DNA of 64,000 bases from Dicyema japonicum (taxonomy: Eukaryota > Dicyemida > Rhombozoa > Dicyemidae). Under the pieces are notes generated by a model that worked only from the letters and a program-made list of their open reading frames with translations, was not told where the DNA came from and made no database searches. A program made the translations under genes and the position numbers. The stretch is taken from positions 124,001-188,000 of the forward strand of contig RDEW01000059.1 in the NCBI GenBank assembly GCA_011109175.1. Reading direction: 5' to 3'. Positions 1 through 11,880 of this stretch are shown here, one piece after another (position 1 is the stretch's first letter; every line of letters starts with the position of its first letter).

Positions 1-130
1 TAATTTTACCTTAAATTCCGTTCACATTTAGTTGTATAACAGAGATCCGGTCAATTTACTTTTGTAGATCACGAATCCGAGAAGTTGATGCCAGACCAGT
101 AATCCGTCGACCAGGGGCGACATATAAGAA
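1..130 (-). mobile_element. RTE-like LINE endonuclease fragment, cut by window edge
   Basis: Read on the minus strand, about 40 bases from position 55 downward encode a DRISVIQLN-like stretch. It corresponds to the NDRICVIQI segment of the endonuclease in the larger RTE-like copy at 2.7-5.2 kb. A stop interrupts it and the element continues beyond the left edge. Too short to judge further. Confidence 0.45.
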
Positions 131-464
131 AAAACTAATCATAAACTTTATTAAAATACAAAATGTTTTCAGGTTATAAATTTCGGTTTTTAGATAATAA
201 TTTTACGATAATAAAAATCTTTACTGAATAGATAATTATTTGGAAGGAAATTTTTACAAATAGTCGTATATGCATGGATAAATATGTTGTGTTTCCATTT
301 GTAATAGACTAAACTTATTAACAGAAAATCTAGATTCCAGATATTTCTTAATTTCGTATAAATTGTTACTGAAATGGAAATTTTGAATATGTTAGCTAAG
401 TTTTCTACGGCGAAGTAATTTTTTCCTGTCATCTTTATCAATTTATAAACGAATATTGACACAG
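130..464. other. AT-rich spacer
   Basis: Strongly AT-rich sequence with no homology I recognise. The open frame on the minus strand here is low-complexity and I do not believe it is coding. It may hold the 3' untranslated region of the LINE fragment that ends at 465. Confidence 0.4.
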
Positions 465-1000
465 TTAAGAGCTATTTAGCCCTAAAAGGGTTTCGCTTAA
501 GCCATCCTTTGGAGCTATCTTCCTCGCCATTCTCGCCCACGTCATCTTGTTTCTGGCCCTCATTCTAACATTTCCCAGATCGTCTGCTGTCACCAATTTA
601 CGACCGATTGTTTCGTAGTCATCCTTTAAGCAAATTGGAAGTATATTCTTGGTCTGCCTCAAACTCCATGACTTGCGGCGCAGTAGAAATATTCTTCCAA
701 TATTCTGTCACACGGCGTAGTCGGGTCCGGTCTAAGAATATGTCCAAATAGTTGCCATCTCGATAAAATAACGTCCATGCTAATTGGTGTATATTTAAAT
801 AGAGAATATAGTTTTTCCTTTGAGATTTTTCTCGGCCAGAAGATTCCAGTCAATATGCGCAGTAGCTTCTGTGAAAAGTATCTAGCTTCTCTAAATTTTT
901 TTCAAAATTCTCAACGTTCCGGAATTGTATAGCAATATCGGCTTAACAAACGTGTCGTAATAACTTTTTATTTATAATATATTTTTGTTAAAAATAACAT
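465..1000 (-). mobile_element. RTE-like LINE, reverse transcriptase C-terminus
   Basis: Two adjoining minus frames give the C-terminal part of the RTE-like reverse transcriptase. In order are YNSGT and EKLDTFHR remnants, WPRKIS, then RWQLFGHILR, then a basic tail with ADDLGNVRMRARNKMTW. The same order (YNTGTW, LDSFHR, WPTRIS, RWRLFGH, RGRPRTTLP) is seen at 2.8-3.3 kb. The two parts are in different frames, so the copy is dead. It is 5'-truncated near 1000. Confidence 0.75.
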
Positions 1001-1276
1001 TTTTATTACTTTAGTGACAAAATTTCCCCACTAATTAGTCCTCATAAAATCTAAAATTTGGTTAAAAACCACATTATTAGATTTTCCACGTCAGAGAATG
1101 TAAACCGCATTAAACAAAAATGATGACAATTACAAACTCTTCAATGTTACACCGGACTTACTCACACGTGAAAGGCAAGAAAACTATTTGAAATGATAAT
1201 GAACATTTTCGAGTAAAAATAATCGAAATTGTGGAAACTTACGTAATTGCTTTAAAGGTCGTATTTTTAACTGCCG

Positions 1277-1568
1277 TTACAAATCATAAGAATATGCATT
1301 CCAAGAGAATAAATAAAAAGCATAATTTGTTTTCCTGATTGCAGTAAAGCCGTAAAAGAGAATGTCCCTGAGACTCATCCATGGTTTGAGCACAGTCAGG
1401 TAAAATTTGAGAACGACCGCATGAGCTATCAACTGGGAGGACACATTGAGGAGATCGACAGAATGAAACACAAATCCCTTCAACAACACAGATTAAAAAT
1501 CGAAGAAAAAAAAGTTTATTTATATTTTTACATAAGAAAGTTGACTTGAATTCTAAAATCAAAGCCAA
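1277..1568 (-). CDS. Unidentified cysteine-rich open frame
   Basis: A 94-codon minus frame opens with a hydrophobic stretch (FFLRFLICVVEG) and then has eight cysteines in roughly 65 residues (CVSFCRSPQC, SSCGRS, PDCAQT, RLYC, KLCF). This looks like a small secreted or membrane-anchored cysteine-rich product. I do not recognise the family and found no mini-intron that extends it. It could be a chance frame between LINE fragments. Nothing else is seen between 1000 and 1730. Confidence 0.25.
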
Positions 1569-1732
1569 TAGTTATGTCATTTCGAAGTTGTTGCAATTTC
1601 AGAAAATTAAAAGTGATAAACTCAACGACAAGGTTAAACAATTCATGAAATGACAGTTAACAAATATTAGTCTAAATATTATGTCTTTTAACTTTACATA
1701 ATAATTTACTCAATATTCACGATTTTGTTTCC

Positions 1733-2065
1733 ATGGAACCATCCGAAAACTCTATTTTAACAAAATACTACTCCTCCCCCAATCGACCAATCAAAAATCT
1801 CTATATCGATGGACATTGGGTAAATCTGACTCGTCTACGACGTCGAAACCACTCTTGGACACCAACATACGGATATAAACTGGATGATACGAAATATGTC
1901 CCCTTCTTTTTAACCTCTGACAGAAAATCACCTTTTCGAATGTTCAGAATATATACTTGTCCATCTAGTAACCCGAAAATGACCGATCTATGGGAGTGAC
2001 AAGTATTAGGCGCGTCCTACTTAATAGTCATGGCCTCCTACAAGTTAGTGAGTCCGGGGTTACTT
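1733..2065 (+). mobile_element. Jockey/CR1-like LINE, extreme C-terminus and 3' end
   Basis: The frame reads GHWVNLTRLRRRNHSW and later TDLWE, with LVSPGLLS in a shifted frame. These parallel RVNLARLRCGHHP, IGLWERP and AAGLLQVSEAGVT at 7.7-8.0 kb. The cysteine and histidine ligands of the C-terminal zinc module have mostly mutated. The copy ends in GGGGTTACTTAGC, the family's 3' terminus, which elsewhere is GGTTACTTAACTAACTAAC. Confidence 0.7.
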
Positions 2066-2700
2066 AGCATAACAATACCTGGCCTGTCTGACAAATCAAG
2101 AACTTACAACATCATATGTTTTAATAAGAATGAAAAAGAACCAAATTGGATTACTGGAATTAGTGGATCTCGTTTGAATAGACCAGACAACATAAAAGTA
2201 ACCCAATGACTCAAACTATTACCAAAGCTGCAAGGAATGTGGATTAAGAACTGAAGCAGAACAAATTGCCATCGTCATAAATTAATCAAAAATCAAGTGT
2301 GGATAAACTTTAATAGACATCACTTTGTGTATAAATGAACTATCTTTTCACTTTTTTACTGCCAAAAAACTCGAAATTCAAGTGCCATTGAATACCGATT
2401 TAAGTATGCTGTGCTTCTGTTTGGGTCAAGATTCTCTCTGAGTACTCGTCCAGGGGAGGTTAAGTCCAACCAAATTGACACTTGTTAAAAATTCTGAGAA
2501 TAGAAGATTTGAAGTTTTGCCCTCTTTTCTTGGGTTTTCCTTTCCTTCCCCTCACTTATAACTTCTGTGGAACACCCAACCATTTTACAAGATATTAGGA
2601 TCAACCATATACTACAAAGGCAGTAAGATTAAGAAAACTGATGAGGTTTTCCTCGGATATGATATTGGACGACATAATGAGTCATTATAATGAGTGCATT
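2066..2700 (+). other. Degenerate sequence, possible LINE tail
   Basis: Around 2220-2280 a plus frame reads QSCKECGLRTEAEQIA. This resembles the CxxC...ET...H zinc module at the C-terminus of Jockey-superfamily reverse transcriptases. The rest is AT-rich with no feature I can support. Confidence 0.3.
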
Positions 2701-5190
2701 TCATTATTATTATTATTTAAGCACTTCACGAGAGCCATATTAATTATAGCCCCGCATGTGCAGCAAAAGAAACAAGGTTAGATGTCATCCTTTTCCATGC
2801 TCCCCTGTTCATAGCCAAGGCTCTCATGCTGTCCAGGTCGTCGGCATTTATTAGATTTTTTTGATCTTGACCAGGTCTTTTTGTAAGACTATTGGCAGTG
2901 TTGTTCTTGGTCTTCCACGATGGCGGCCTTCTTGACTAACATAGTATGTTTCCATAGATATGTTCGGTGGGGATGTTAATTCCATCCTCAGTTCGTGTCC
3001 GAAGAGCCTCCATCGAGATTCCAGTACTTCTAAGCTGATAGGTCTAGTGCTGCATCTCTTATAAAAGCATTCCTCGATATTCTCGTAGGCCAAGTAGTTC
3101 CAGTTATTTTTCTGAGCTGACCTCTGTGGAACGAGTCTAGTTTTTCCATATCCGCTGATGAGGTCGCCCAAGTTCCAGTGTTATATAGAAGTACGGGTTT
3201 TATGAATGAATCGTATAATAGGATTCTTATTTTCGTGTCGATGCCTTTTTGATTGAGCCATAGATTCTTAAGTTTATATAACGCAGCATTGGCTAGAGTT
3301 TTCCTACGTAAAATATCTTTGCTATCTCCCAAGAGTGAACCGAGTTTCTTTACTTGTCGCCACTTTTCTTCTAGGACGTTACTCATCCTTCTTATCTCTG
3401 TGAGTTCTGTTTTCTCTCTGTTCACAGTAAGTAACCATTTCCCTAGTACATCTGGTGCTTTTTCTAATAGGTTTTCCAGGACCTCTTTGTCTTCAGAAAT
3501 TAGGTCTACATCGTCCGCGTAGATTACTTCTTCCGTCTTTCTTTGGTATAACGGTCTAAGTTCCCTCATAGCGGCTTCCAAATAAATTGTGAATAGTAGA
3601 GGAGAAAGAGAGTCTCCTTGTGGAGTGCCCGTATTTAATAATGAATTTAGTAGTATGATGGGTCGCAAATTTTCGATCGGTCCTCTGTTTTTGTTGGTTT
3701 TTTGTATGGGGATTAGTAGTCCCGTACCCAGCGGTAGAGTTGAGCTAGCTGAAAACATTTCATTTAGTAGTGTAGCGATTTTTTCAAAAAGAGGGTCAGG
3801 GCCGTATTTCAGTAATTCTGGGTTTATCGCATCTGGTCCCGGGCTTCTGTTATTCTTGAGTATTCGGCAGGCTGTTTTGATTTCCTCGGCCGTGATTGGT
3901 ATCTCCAGGGGTCTTGGCCTTCCATCACATGGGTGGATTTATATGGTTTTGATGTTGAAAAGCTTCTCAAAGTTAGCCGCGATGGCTTCAGTATGTTCTT
4001 CGGTGCTCAGTGTCAGCTTACCGTTCTCGTTTTTTATGGATAGTTGACTTCGGTTTATTCGCCACAGAAAACGAGCAGCGACGTACACCTGTGCGTTGTC
4101 TTTCACTTTGTTTGCCTCTTCTATACAAGAAGCTTCTTGTTCAGACTTTTTATTTTTCTTCTGACACGTTGCCTTTCGCCTTGAAGGGCTTTTATCGCAT
4201 TAGTGTCAGTGGCATTTGATTTTCTCATATTTATTTCTTTTAGACTTTTCGCAAGCTCAGGAACATCTGGATGAATAGCCTTCAGGTGCATTTTACTATT
4301 CTCCCTTTTGCCAAGACATGCTTCAGCAGCTTCGTTGATGGTGTCCTTTGTGCGTTTCCAGGCGTCTTCTAGCGTGGTATCCACCAATACGTCCTGCAAA
4401 TTAGTCTGAATGTATTGTTGATATCTCTCAGTAGTCTCCGGTTGAGAAATCAGCCTTTCAGTCGCGTAGTCGCCTCTGATTTTCTCAAATTCGTGATTTT
4501 TTGCATTCTGTATTTAATGGCATGTTTTTTCAGGGTGAAGGTCGCAATAACCATCTTGTGGTCGCTGACAGTCGTCGAGCCTTCATATGAACGTGCGTTT
4601 ACTAGAAGGTGTTTGTCTTTAGCCCGGCATATGACATAATCGATTTGGTTGTATATTGGGACCAGCTTTCCTTCTGAGTTCCTTCGCTTCCCCATCCACG
4701 TAGTTTTGTGGCAGGCAGGATGCGTAAATGCAGTATTGCATAGGAAAAGGTTGTTTGCCATACAAAAGTGACCAAGTATTGTCCCGGGTAAATTTCTTAT
4801 TCCACGTCCATGTTCTCCCAAGAAAACATCATCCGGGTTATTCTTCATCCCGACTTTTGCATTCAAATCCCCAGCAATGAGTATTAGTGATGACGACTCA
4901 TATTCGTTGTACGTCCGTAACAGTGTTGAATAAAAGTCGTCTAGTTCTGTCGGATCTTTCGATACTCTCCCGCAGTGTGGCGCATAAACATTTGTAATTG
5001 TCAGAAAGCTCTTCGAAGGAGGTAAGTCGTTTAGCCGGATTTGTATAACACAGATCCTGTCATTCACACTCCATATACGGTGGACTGCACTTGTCAACTT
5101 TGAGTGGATGGCAAATCCAAGTCCATAATGTTTTGAGTCGCTCGGCTGACATATAATTCGATATTCGCCAAAGTTCCCATCAAGGCTACA
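2700..5190 (-). mobile_element. RTE-like LINE, endonuclease plus internally deleted reverse transcriptase
   Basis: This is the longest RTE-like copy. The apurinic endonuclease lies at 4450-5190 minus, with NVYAP, IAGDLNAKVG, HGRGIRN, FCMANNLFLCNTAF, NQIDYVICR and the terminal SDHK. A linker follows at 4120-4400. The reverse transcriptase lies at 2850-4050, with SPGPDAINPELLKYG, RPIILLN, TGTPQGDSLSP, YADDVDLIS, GSLLGD and LLYNTGTW. RPIILLNSLLN runs directly into TGTPQGDSLSP, so motif A and its first catalytic aspartate are deleted and this copy cannot be autonomous. The 3' end reads GCACATGCGGGGCTATAA, then TATGGCTCTCGTGAAG, then an (AAT)n tail at about 2695-2720. The 5' end near 5190 lacks the endonuclease N-terminus. 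Confidence 0.88.
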
Positions 5191-5925
5191 AGTAACTGCA
5201 TTTCATTTACAAAGAAAAGAATCTTCGATTAAAGGAAGAAGGCAATTCATAGCCTCAGAGCTCGACTTGTTGTTTCACTAACTACAGCAACGTCGACACT
5301 TTTGTTTCAGCAGTAATTGAGAAACAGAATAAAATGGGTTGTCCAAATATAATTAGGATTTCCAAGAATCCAGCAATTATGTGCATTTTTATTTATTTTA
5401 GAATAATTAAATCTTGGAGATTTTTAATTATTAGAGAAGGATTTGGAATTGCAATTTGGGGGTAAACGAATTTTCAAATTAATTTAATCACCGATAATTT
5501 CACCGCTCACATAAAAAAATCAATATTTTCCTGGTCTTATCTGAAATTATCAAAAATCAAAAAATAACATCTCCCCTGTCGACCTGGAATCACTTAGTTA
5601 GTTGAGAACTATTATTTCTTTCTCTTTGACCCAGTGATCCTGAGGTACTGATATTAATAATTATAATAAATAACAAAAATTAAATAAATAATTAGTACTA
5701 ATATGAATAATTAGTCGAACTAGTTATATGAATAAAAAATATTACTGATATAGTCTTATTGTACTAAATATAATAAAACATAAGGATATTGATGAGATAT
5801 GTTCCGACCTACAAAAACTACAGATTTGACATCCGAGTGGATAATATATACCAAAAAACTGAAGAAAGAGGTATTCCAGGTGGAATGTATGTGACATTTG
5901 AATCATATGGCATAATCTCAAATAA
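5191..5925. other. AT-rich intergenic region
   Basis: No coding signal I can support. A stretch from about 5770 may hold 5' exons of the MGAT4-like gene that follows, but I could not assemble them with confidence. Confidence 0.4.
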
Positions 5926-7208
5926 GCAAAGTTAGTGATTTTGACTATAAACAGAAAAACTGATATACTGTATTCCAATATCAGAAACGTAAGTATCTTT
6001 ACAGCGAACATACACTCAGATGGATATTTCGCATAATAAAACAAGACAAAGATATTCAATTCATAGCATTCATAGTCGACGTAAGCTCATATTTGATTGA
6101 TAGAGTGACTACAGCAAAGTTAAACGTCTGAAAGAATTGTATATTTATCCATAACTTTGAGATATAACAAAGAGATGGAACAGGGACTCTTCAAAATTTT
6201 GATTTCTCACAAAAAGAACTACGACGAACTTAAAGTGGAGACACTGCATTCGTTGTTTGTTGTAACAACGTTTAGCCGAATTGCCTGGTATTCCAAGATG
6301 AACCTTGATTTCGCTTATTTTCTGACATATTGTAGAAGTATTGCGGAAGACTGCATTTGGGTTTTTATATTCGAATATTATAGCTGGAAGATGACGCCTA
6401 CCCTGATGTCCACTTTAACAGCAATATAAAGGACAAAATTAAAGATATATATTCCACGGGGCATTTTTCCTTTCTTTCTTTTTGCAATTTGGGGATCGTG
6501 GGTATCATTGGTTTAACACTAACTAAGCCATACTCCCAAATAGAGAACAATACGACCAGATCATTCAGTATTACCTCAAACGTGCGTTGGAGAAACCAAC
6601 AGATTGGTTAATGGAGGATTATGCAGTATGGTTTTTCTGATTTGAGAATTTCACAATCTACCAATAATTTATAGTAAAATTTTGTTCAACCACTACGGAT
6701 ATTCGTCATCATATAATAAGAAGATTCAAGAATTAAGAGTTAGTCTATGAACTTAACGTAGTCATATTCTACAAATCCTTCCCTATTGGCTGCTCATGTT
6801 CTCTCCTGTCATTTTTATTTCGAGTCAGCCGCCTTTGCAGACTGCTCTAAAAACATGAATTACAAAATCAATTACAAAATCAAAAATCAGTCCAAATTTC
6901 TAGTAGAATTTTCCAACCCGACTGTCCTCGAACGGTGGTTGAATGATTAACTTTTTCAGTGTCTTTATTTTCGTGAAAGGACACGAGAAAATATTCTCTA
7001 CAGTGGATGGATATGACGAGAATGAAAAGTTATTATTCGAATTTATCTATGATGATGTGATCGAGATATTCCCGTATGTTTATTCCCCCATAAAGTCCCT
7101 GGCTATTAGATTTGACAATCATGAATCTGAAATAACAATCTCAGTAATGTTCTGTGATTTTTGCAGATGGAGTTTCTCAGATGGTTTGCCTCGGATGATA
7201 GTATTTAA
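5926..7208 (+). CDS. GnT-IV / MGAT4-like N-acetylglucosaminyltransferase (GT54)
   Basis: MGAT4 enzymes work in the Golgi and add the beta-1,4 GlcNAc branch to the alpha-1,3 mannose arm of N-glycans. Exons joined across short GT-AG introns give, in order: FIAFIVDSDYSKVKRLKELY; RIAWYSKMNLDFAYFL; the donor-binding LEDDAYPD (family: LEDD); FSFLSFCNLGIVA; KPTDWLMEDY; LFNHYGYSSSYNKKIQEL; FLVEFSNPTVLERCVFIF; and a C-terminal SEITISMEFLRW. Each has a counterpart at the same relative place in vertebrate MGAT4A/B. Introns: 6081-6103, 6139-6161, 6252-6275, 6361-6383, 6502-6527, about 6626-6646, 6739-6761, 6938-6959 and 7144-7166 (21-26 nt). One base seems missing near 6646. Stop TAA at 7206. The N-terminus and any membrane anchor upstream of 5926 are unresolved. 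Confidence 0.85.
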
Positions 7209-7737
7209 ATCTTGTTTTACTTTTCTTGGTATTATTTGTTAACCTTGGGGAACAAAAGATAGTCGTCATTGACTAAAAAATTGAGGACCATAACTAGGTT
7301 ATTTTAATAAGAAAATCAATCAATATTGTCGTGCTGTTAAATTTAATCACTGTAATTAATTTTATTAATTTTTTATTCCAGCCGATATCCACTGAGTTGT
7401 CTGGCTTGTTTGCCCCAGCATAGCAAAGTTTATCAGGTTGATCGGGCGGCTTGCAGGAGTATGAAGGCCGAGGAAAAAATACAAAGTGCTGTTAGACCTG
7501 TTCACGTTCCGGCCCAACATAGTTGAGATAAATGAAAGAATAATTAAGAAATCGCTTCGTTTCCTCAGGTTATAATCAAAAGCCACGGTGCACGTGAGAC
7601 CCATTGGCTTCTCCAATTGATCTCCTTTGAAATCGTGAGAGGCGACGCAACGACGATGATACCGTCGAAGACCATAAAATTAACTAGGGACAATAAAATG
7701 TTAATAATAAAATATTATACCGCTGAGAGTTAGTTAG
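7209..7737. other. Unassigned region
   Basis: 7260-7370 is AT-rich. 7370-7680 is GC-richer and carries an 83-codon minus frame and several shorter frames on both strands, with stops. It may be an old repeat, but I recognise no family. Confidence 0.3.
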
Positions 7738-8500
7738 TTAAGTAACCCCAGCCTCACTAACTTGTAGGAGGCCAGCAGCTATTAAGTAGTACGCAGTAGT
7801 AGATGTTGGTCGCTCCCATAGACCGATCAGTTCCGGCATTGTGGAGAAACGTTGTGCCATTTCATGACATTGAAATAGGTGATTTGTTGTCAGCACGTAG
7901 AGGTTGCAAAAGGGGCAGAGTACATCATAAGCTGGTAGATATGGGTGGTGCCCACATCGTAGACGAGCCAGGTTTACTCGCACGTCCCTTGAAAGAGAGG
8001 ATTCTGATTGGTCTATTGGAGGAGGGGTCGCTGTAATATTTTATTGTCTCCGAGTCTTTGGATGCTTCTCGTAGAAACAAAATCGTGTATCTGTTTCAGA
8101 CGACTCCTGTCATTGGGGATGGAAGGAATTGATGATAACATCCGAGACAGGTCACTGGTTGTCATAATAATTTTCCTTTTGTTTTGCGGCTTGCATAGGG
8201 AGTGGCAGGGATTTTCTAGACTGTAGGCTTGGGAGAGGAACTGCAGGGCTCTCATTTCCAGATGGTCTCCAATTGGAAGGATCTTTGACTCCCAATGAAG
8301 ATGATCGACAAAAGTTGATCTGAGACATAATTATCCTGAGCGTTTTGTACTTTTTGTAGTTTGTCAATAGAAGTAAGAGAGGCAGAGGTTGACCAGCAAG
8401 GGCTTGCATAGTTAATAGTTGTTCAAATAAATTGTTTATATATGATAGTTAGAGCTTCTTTGCCGCTGAGAGTGATCCGTCTTGCAGTTACAAACTAATA
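7738..8500 (-). mobile_element. Jockey/CR1-like LINE, C-terminal region
   Basis: The minus frame at 7738-7983 reads RVNLARLRCGHHP, LCPFCNLYVLTTNHLFQC (a CxxC...H...C zinc module), IGLWERP and LIAAGLLQVSEAGVT. Upstream frames give LKQIHDFVSTRSIQRLGDN, which recurs at 60.97-61.1 kb as LNQIHDFVSSRSIRRLDDN, so both are one family. The element ends at GGGGTTACTTAACTAACTAACTC. It is 5'-truncated near 8500, inside a sequence that repeats a 24-base stretch ending in GCAGTTACAAACT. Confidence 0.8.
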
Positions 8501-8869
8501 AAAAAGCCGGTTTTGCAGTTACAAACTTTTTTTTGACGTATAGCTTTTAATTTTCCAACTGAATTAACGTGTTTGAAGTTGACAAGATGTATATTTTTTT
8601 ATTTCTACAAAAAAGATAAAGGGTAAGTATTACCCCCTTTTAATAGTTAGTAGTCATCTGATAAATAGTTTCGGAAGTAAGGAAACCTCGACTATGCCAT
8701 GCTCTTGGTTCTAATTTCATCTGATCCAAAAATGGAAAAACTTGGTGAGAAAAATTAAAGGGGGCTTATAACTCTCGAACATTCTATCAATAAGGTCAAG
8801 AGCAATGCAAATCTGAATAAACTAATTTGTAATAAAAATTTATTATTTGTTACTTCCTGAAGGCAACTA
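8501..8869. other. AT-rich spacer
   Basis: No coding or structural signal recognised, apart from two nearly identical GCAGTTACAAACT words at 8483 and 8516. Confidence 0.3.
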
Positions 8870-9055
8870 ATCCAGGATCAGCCTTGGATAAGGCCGAGAT
8901 CCTTAAGAAAAGGAAATAAGTATCGGTGGACTGTCCCCATAGAAACATCGGGAGTCATTGGAAGCAGATCACTAACCTCGCTGAACCGCATAGGTTCGCT
9001 TATCGAAAGGAGGAAAAAGGATAGCGATCGAAGAGCTGGCTAATTTAACACTTTT
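8870..9055 (+). mobile_element. Family R LINE, endonuclease C-terminal remnant
   Basis: The plus strand encodes DKAEILKKRK, then in another frame PIETSGVIGSRSLTSLNRIG and RRKKDSD. This matches EKAEILKAKKY...ETSGVIGSRSLALLNKIG in the C-terminal restriction-like endonuclease at 31.7 kb. One frameshift separates the parts. Only the last 60 or so codons survive. Confidence 0.75.
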
Positions 9056-9377
9056 CCTTACAAAGAGAGAAAGAGAGAATTTGTCATTTCTGAGTTAAAA
9101 TCGGACGACAAGTCCGTCAAATTGGCTCAATGATCCAAAGGATCCCCAAGGATCTACGTGAAACTGGATGGCTTCGAGAGCGTATCTCGATAGTTATTGT
9201 CATGGGAAACAGCCTTTATTCGAGATCCCTATTAATTAAATTACATTTTTTGTAATGAATGATGATAAAAAAGTTAAAATTAATAAATTTATCCAAATAT
9301 GATAAAATATCAAAAATTGTAAAAATTGATAAGTTTTGTGATAAAATAGTTAGAAAACCCCAAAAGTCAACTATTAA
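9056..9377. other. AT-rich spacer
   Basis: Downstream flank of the carboxypeptidase gene. Nothing recognised. Confidence 0.3.
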
Positions 9378-10924
9378 TTAAAAGGCAAGATCATCAACAA
9401 AGTTCCTCAACATCTCACTAGCAGCCTCAGGCTGATCGGTGGGTACCATGTGACCTGAATTTCTAACAAGAAGTTGCATGACATTCTTATAATATCTATA
9501 ATAGCCATTCACACGCCTGGGAGTTGTCTTGGAGTACCAAATGTTTTGGTCGGCCTCATCAAACCTCTCTTTTTCCCATTCCATTGCATATTCTTGAGAA
9601 CCTGGTTCATCGTGTGGAATCCACACATAACATCCAATTGTCCGGTATAAAACAAAGTCTACAATAAATTCAAATATTACCTTATATCCAGCATTGATCA
9701 GGTATTCCACAGTTGGAATCATGGATTGCATAAAGTCAATCTCAAAACGTTCTTCCACAAGTTCTCCATCATAAAAGCTAATCCCTCCAGCATTCAGCTT
9801 GTATGAGTTTGCTCTCAGAATCCCGGGTAATAGAACTCAAACATCTTTATATTTATGTAAATATAACCTTATCGGTTCGAATATTGTAGAAATTCTCCAA
9901 TCCCGTGACGTTGTTGAAGAGTGTTCTGTATGGAGTCATTTCACCGTCAATAAGGACTTCATATAACTAAATGATTTGGGGACAAATACTTGAAATGCTC
10001 TTTGATAGTCTCTTCTGTCCATTGCTTCCTTGATAAGATCCCGATAAAGGTCGAACTGTTCGATTTGATTGTCGAAGATTAAACCAATGTAAAAGAGTTG
10101 AGAACCAAAGTCAGACATCTTGGAGTAATCCCAATATAATACGTAATATGGAGCATAGAACCCATTTCCAATCATCATTCCCTTGAGGTTTATTTTATCC
10201 TCAGAATCTTTATTTCTCTCATCAATGGAATAGGCCATAGCAGGGACATACTTCCCCGCATATGATTCTCCCGTTAGCACAAGTGGATTTGACTTGAGAT
10301 CAGGGAATAAAAGGTAAAACTGGTCCATGCATCTAAAATATATGGATTTTGGTAATTTTACATTGATAAATACAACCCCACATCATTCTCGTTGGTCAGA
10401 AAACATTCCAAGTCCGAAAAACTGAGTCCGGTCCCCACCTAAGGATAAATAAACCTAAAACGGGATTATCAAAGAAAATCAAATTATATTCTCTGTTCCA
10501 ACTATGGAGGCGTCTGCTAACTGCATTAAATAAATCCACAGATAACCTTTATAGTTTGAATCAATCCTGTATGGACCGAGTTCCTCGAAAAGCCCAAACA
10601 TTGAGGAGGCGCCGGGACCTCCTTGGAGCCAAACAACTACTGGAGCTGAAGTATTCCCATTCTTAGTGTTAAAAGAAGTATAACTTCTGCCGGAAAATAC
10701 CAAAAGAACATATTTCGCACGCAGTCATCACTCACTCTAAAATATCCTGAATAACTCTCGATGTCGTCGACTAATGGTTTAATGCGACTTAATTCTCTTG
10801 CAATATCCGATTGGTTGTTATTTAAGTAGTCAGTTACTATTAATGGTTGGTCAGTTTTTGCAAAGTAATTTTGAATATTGCTGAACAGACTAAAAATTAA
10901 TATTAAGGATAAGGTCATCTCCAT
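9378..10924 (-). CDS. Serine carboxypeptidase (S10 family, CPVL-like)
   Basis: S10 carboxypeptidases are secreted or lysosomal enzymes that trim C-terminal residues. A hydrophobic signal peptide ([14 protein letters not shown]) starts at the first ATG, 10924. Family blocks follow: [43 protein letters not shown], the nucleophile [21 protein letters not shown] with the aspartate, and [13 protein letters not shown] with the histidine, so the triad is complete. Restoring the alignment removes seven GT-AG introns: 10662-10684, 10521-10546, 10439-10461, 10333-10361, 9967-9989, 9845-9867 and 9659-9680 (23, 26, 23, 29, 23, 23, 22 nt). The product is about 459 residues, close to human CPVL. Two single-base frame breaks remain, each cured by one extra base: in the CCCGGG near 9825 and the A run near 9578. 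I read these as sequence errors in a live gene. Confidence 0.93.
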
Positions 10925-11720
10925 ATATATTATTTTATTATTTTATTTTAATTTGGGTTTGAAAAATAATTTAATAATTAATATTCTAAATATAATATAA
11001 TTAATGCTCATTATTTCTCTATTCTGAACCAACTTTTTCGTTTTTACTATATCTTCCGTGAGGTTCGCTTCGAATAGGCACACTGCCTGTCAGATCTTGT
11101 GGCTTTGGATGCGATCCTCTCTTGATGTTTTTCCGCTCACACACATTAGTCTCTGTGGTTTCCTATCCAATGGTCAGGAAGATTCTACACTCCTTCTCGA
11201 ATTTTCTTCTGACCAGGGAGTCGGTCACCCACGGAAAATCTGAAATCGTACGCGCTTGTCTGTCGTCCGGAGACTCTTCTAAAAGTGAGGTTTGGCCCAA
11301 CACCATTCCAACAGGAGTATTGGGGACAATCGCCATCAAAGTGCTGACAAGCTTGTTAAGCCACCGTGAAAGCCGAGATGTTAATCACCGAAGTATGTTG
11401 ACCTCCTCGGTAATGTAACGTTTGTTACTCTTGTATGAATACTTCTGAAGCCCTTGGACTCTTGTCCTATGAGTTCTTCAAAAAACTCTGAAACCTAATT
11501 TTTACCGACTCAATGGACCTTACGAACGATGCTAAGAAAAATAACAGTTTTTTGTCTTTTGCTCTTGCTAATAATTCAAAGAAACGCAACATTTAATTGA
11601 CTTTTGCAAAAAAATTAAACGCATAAATTTGTTTATAATTTTTCATGAGTAATTCAGAATAATATCAAATTTCACCACAAATTGAAGCATCTATGCTACT
11701 TTATTTTATAAGAGTCTACC
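10925..11720 (-). other. Upstream region with one unassigned open frame
   Basis: 10925-11040 is AT-rich and may hold the carboxypeptidase promoter, but no clear element is visible. A minus frame at 11163-11336 begins MAIVPNTPVGMVLGQTSLLE and continues after one stop into ERKNIKRGSHPKPQDLTGS. It is more protein-like than its surroundings but matches nothing I know. 11420-11720 is AT-rich. Confidence 0.3.
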
Positions 11721-11727
11721 AGAAACG

Positions 11728-11880
11728 ATGGCCGGGGTATCCTGTGTTTTTGCAAAACCGAGAAGATTTGGGTATGATCCATGCAAAAAAGTCCAGTTCA
11801 GTCCTGAAAAAGGACACGTCGATCAGGTAACTCTGCAGAAATTTGAGAATACACGTCAGGAAGACCGTGGAATCACTGGG
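11728..11880 (+). CDS. Candidate small open frame of unknown function
   Basis: An ATG at 11728 opens MAGVSCVFAKPRRFGYDPC and KKVQFSPEKGHVDQ. It is followed by a possible 21-nt GT-AG intron at 11827-11847 that leaves the frame unchanged, and ends TGA at 11880. Basic and short. No family recognised and chance cannot be excluded. A short fragment resembling a LINE 3' end (GATCACTTAATTAGTTGAA) lies just beyond, at about 11920. Confidence 0.25.

Noticed and set aside
3253-4219. Several plus-strand open frames of 69-152 codons
   Set aside because: All are antisense to the RTE-like reverse transcriptase and linker.
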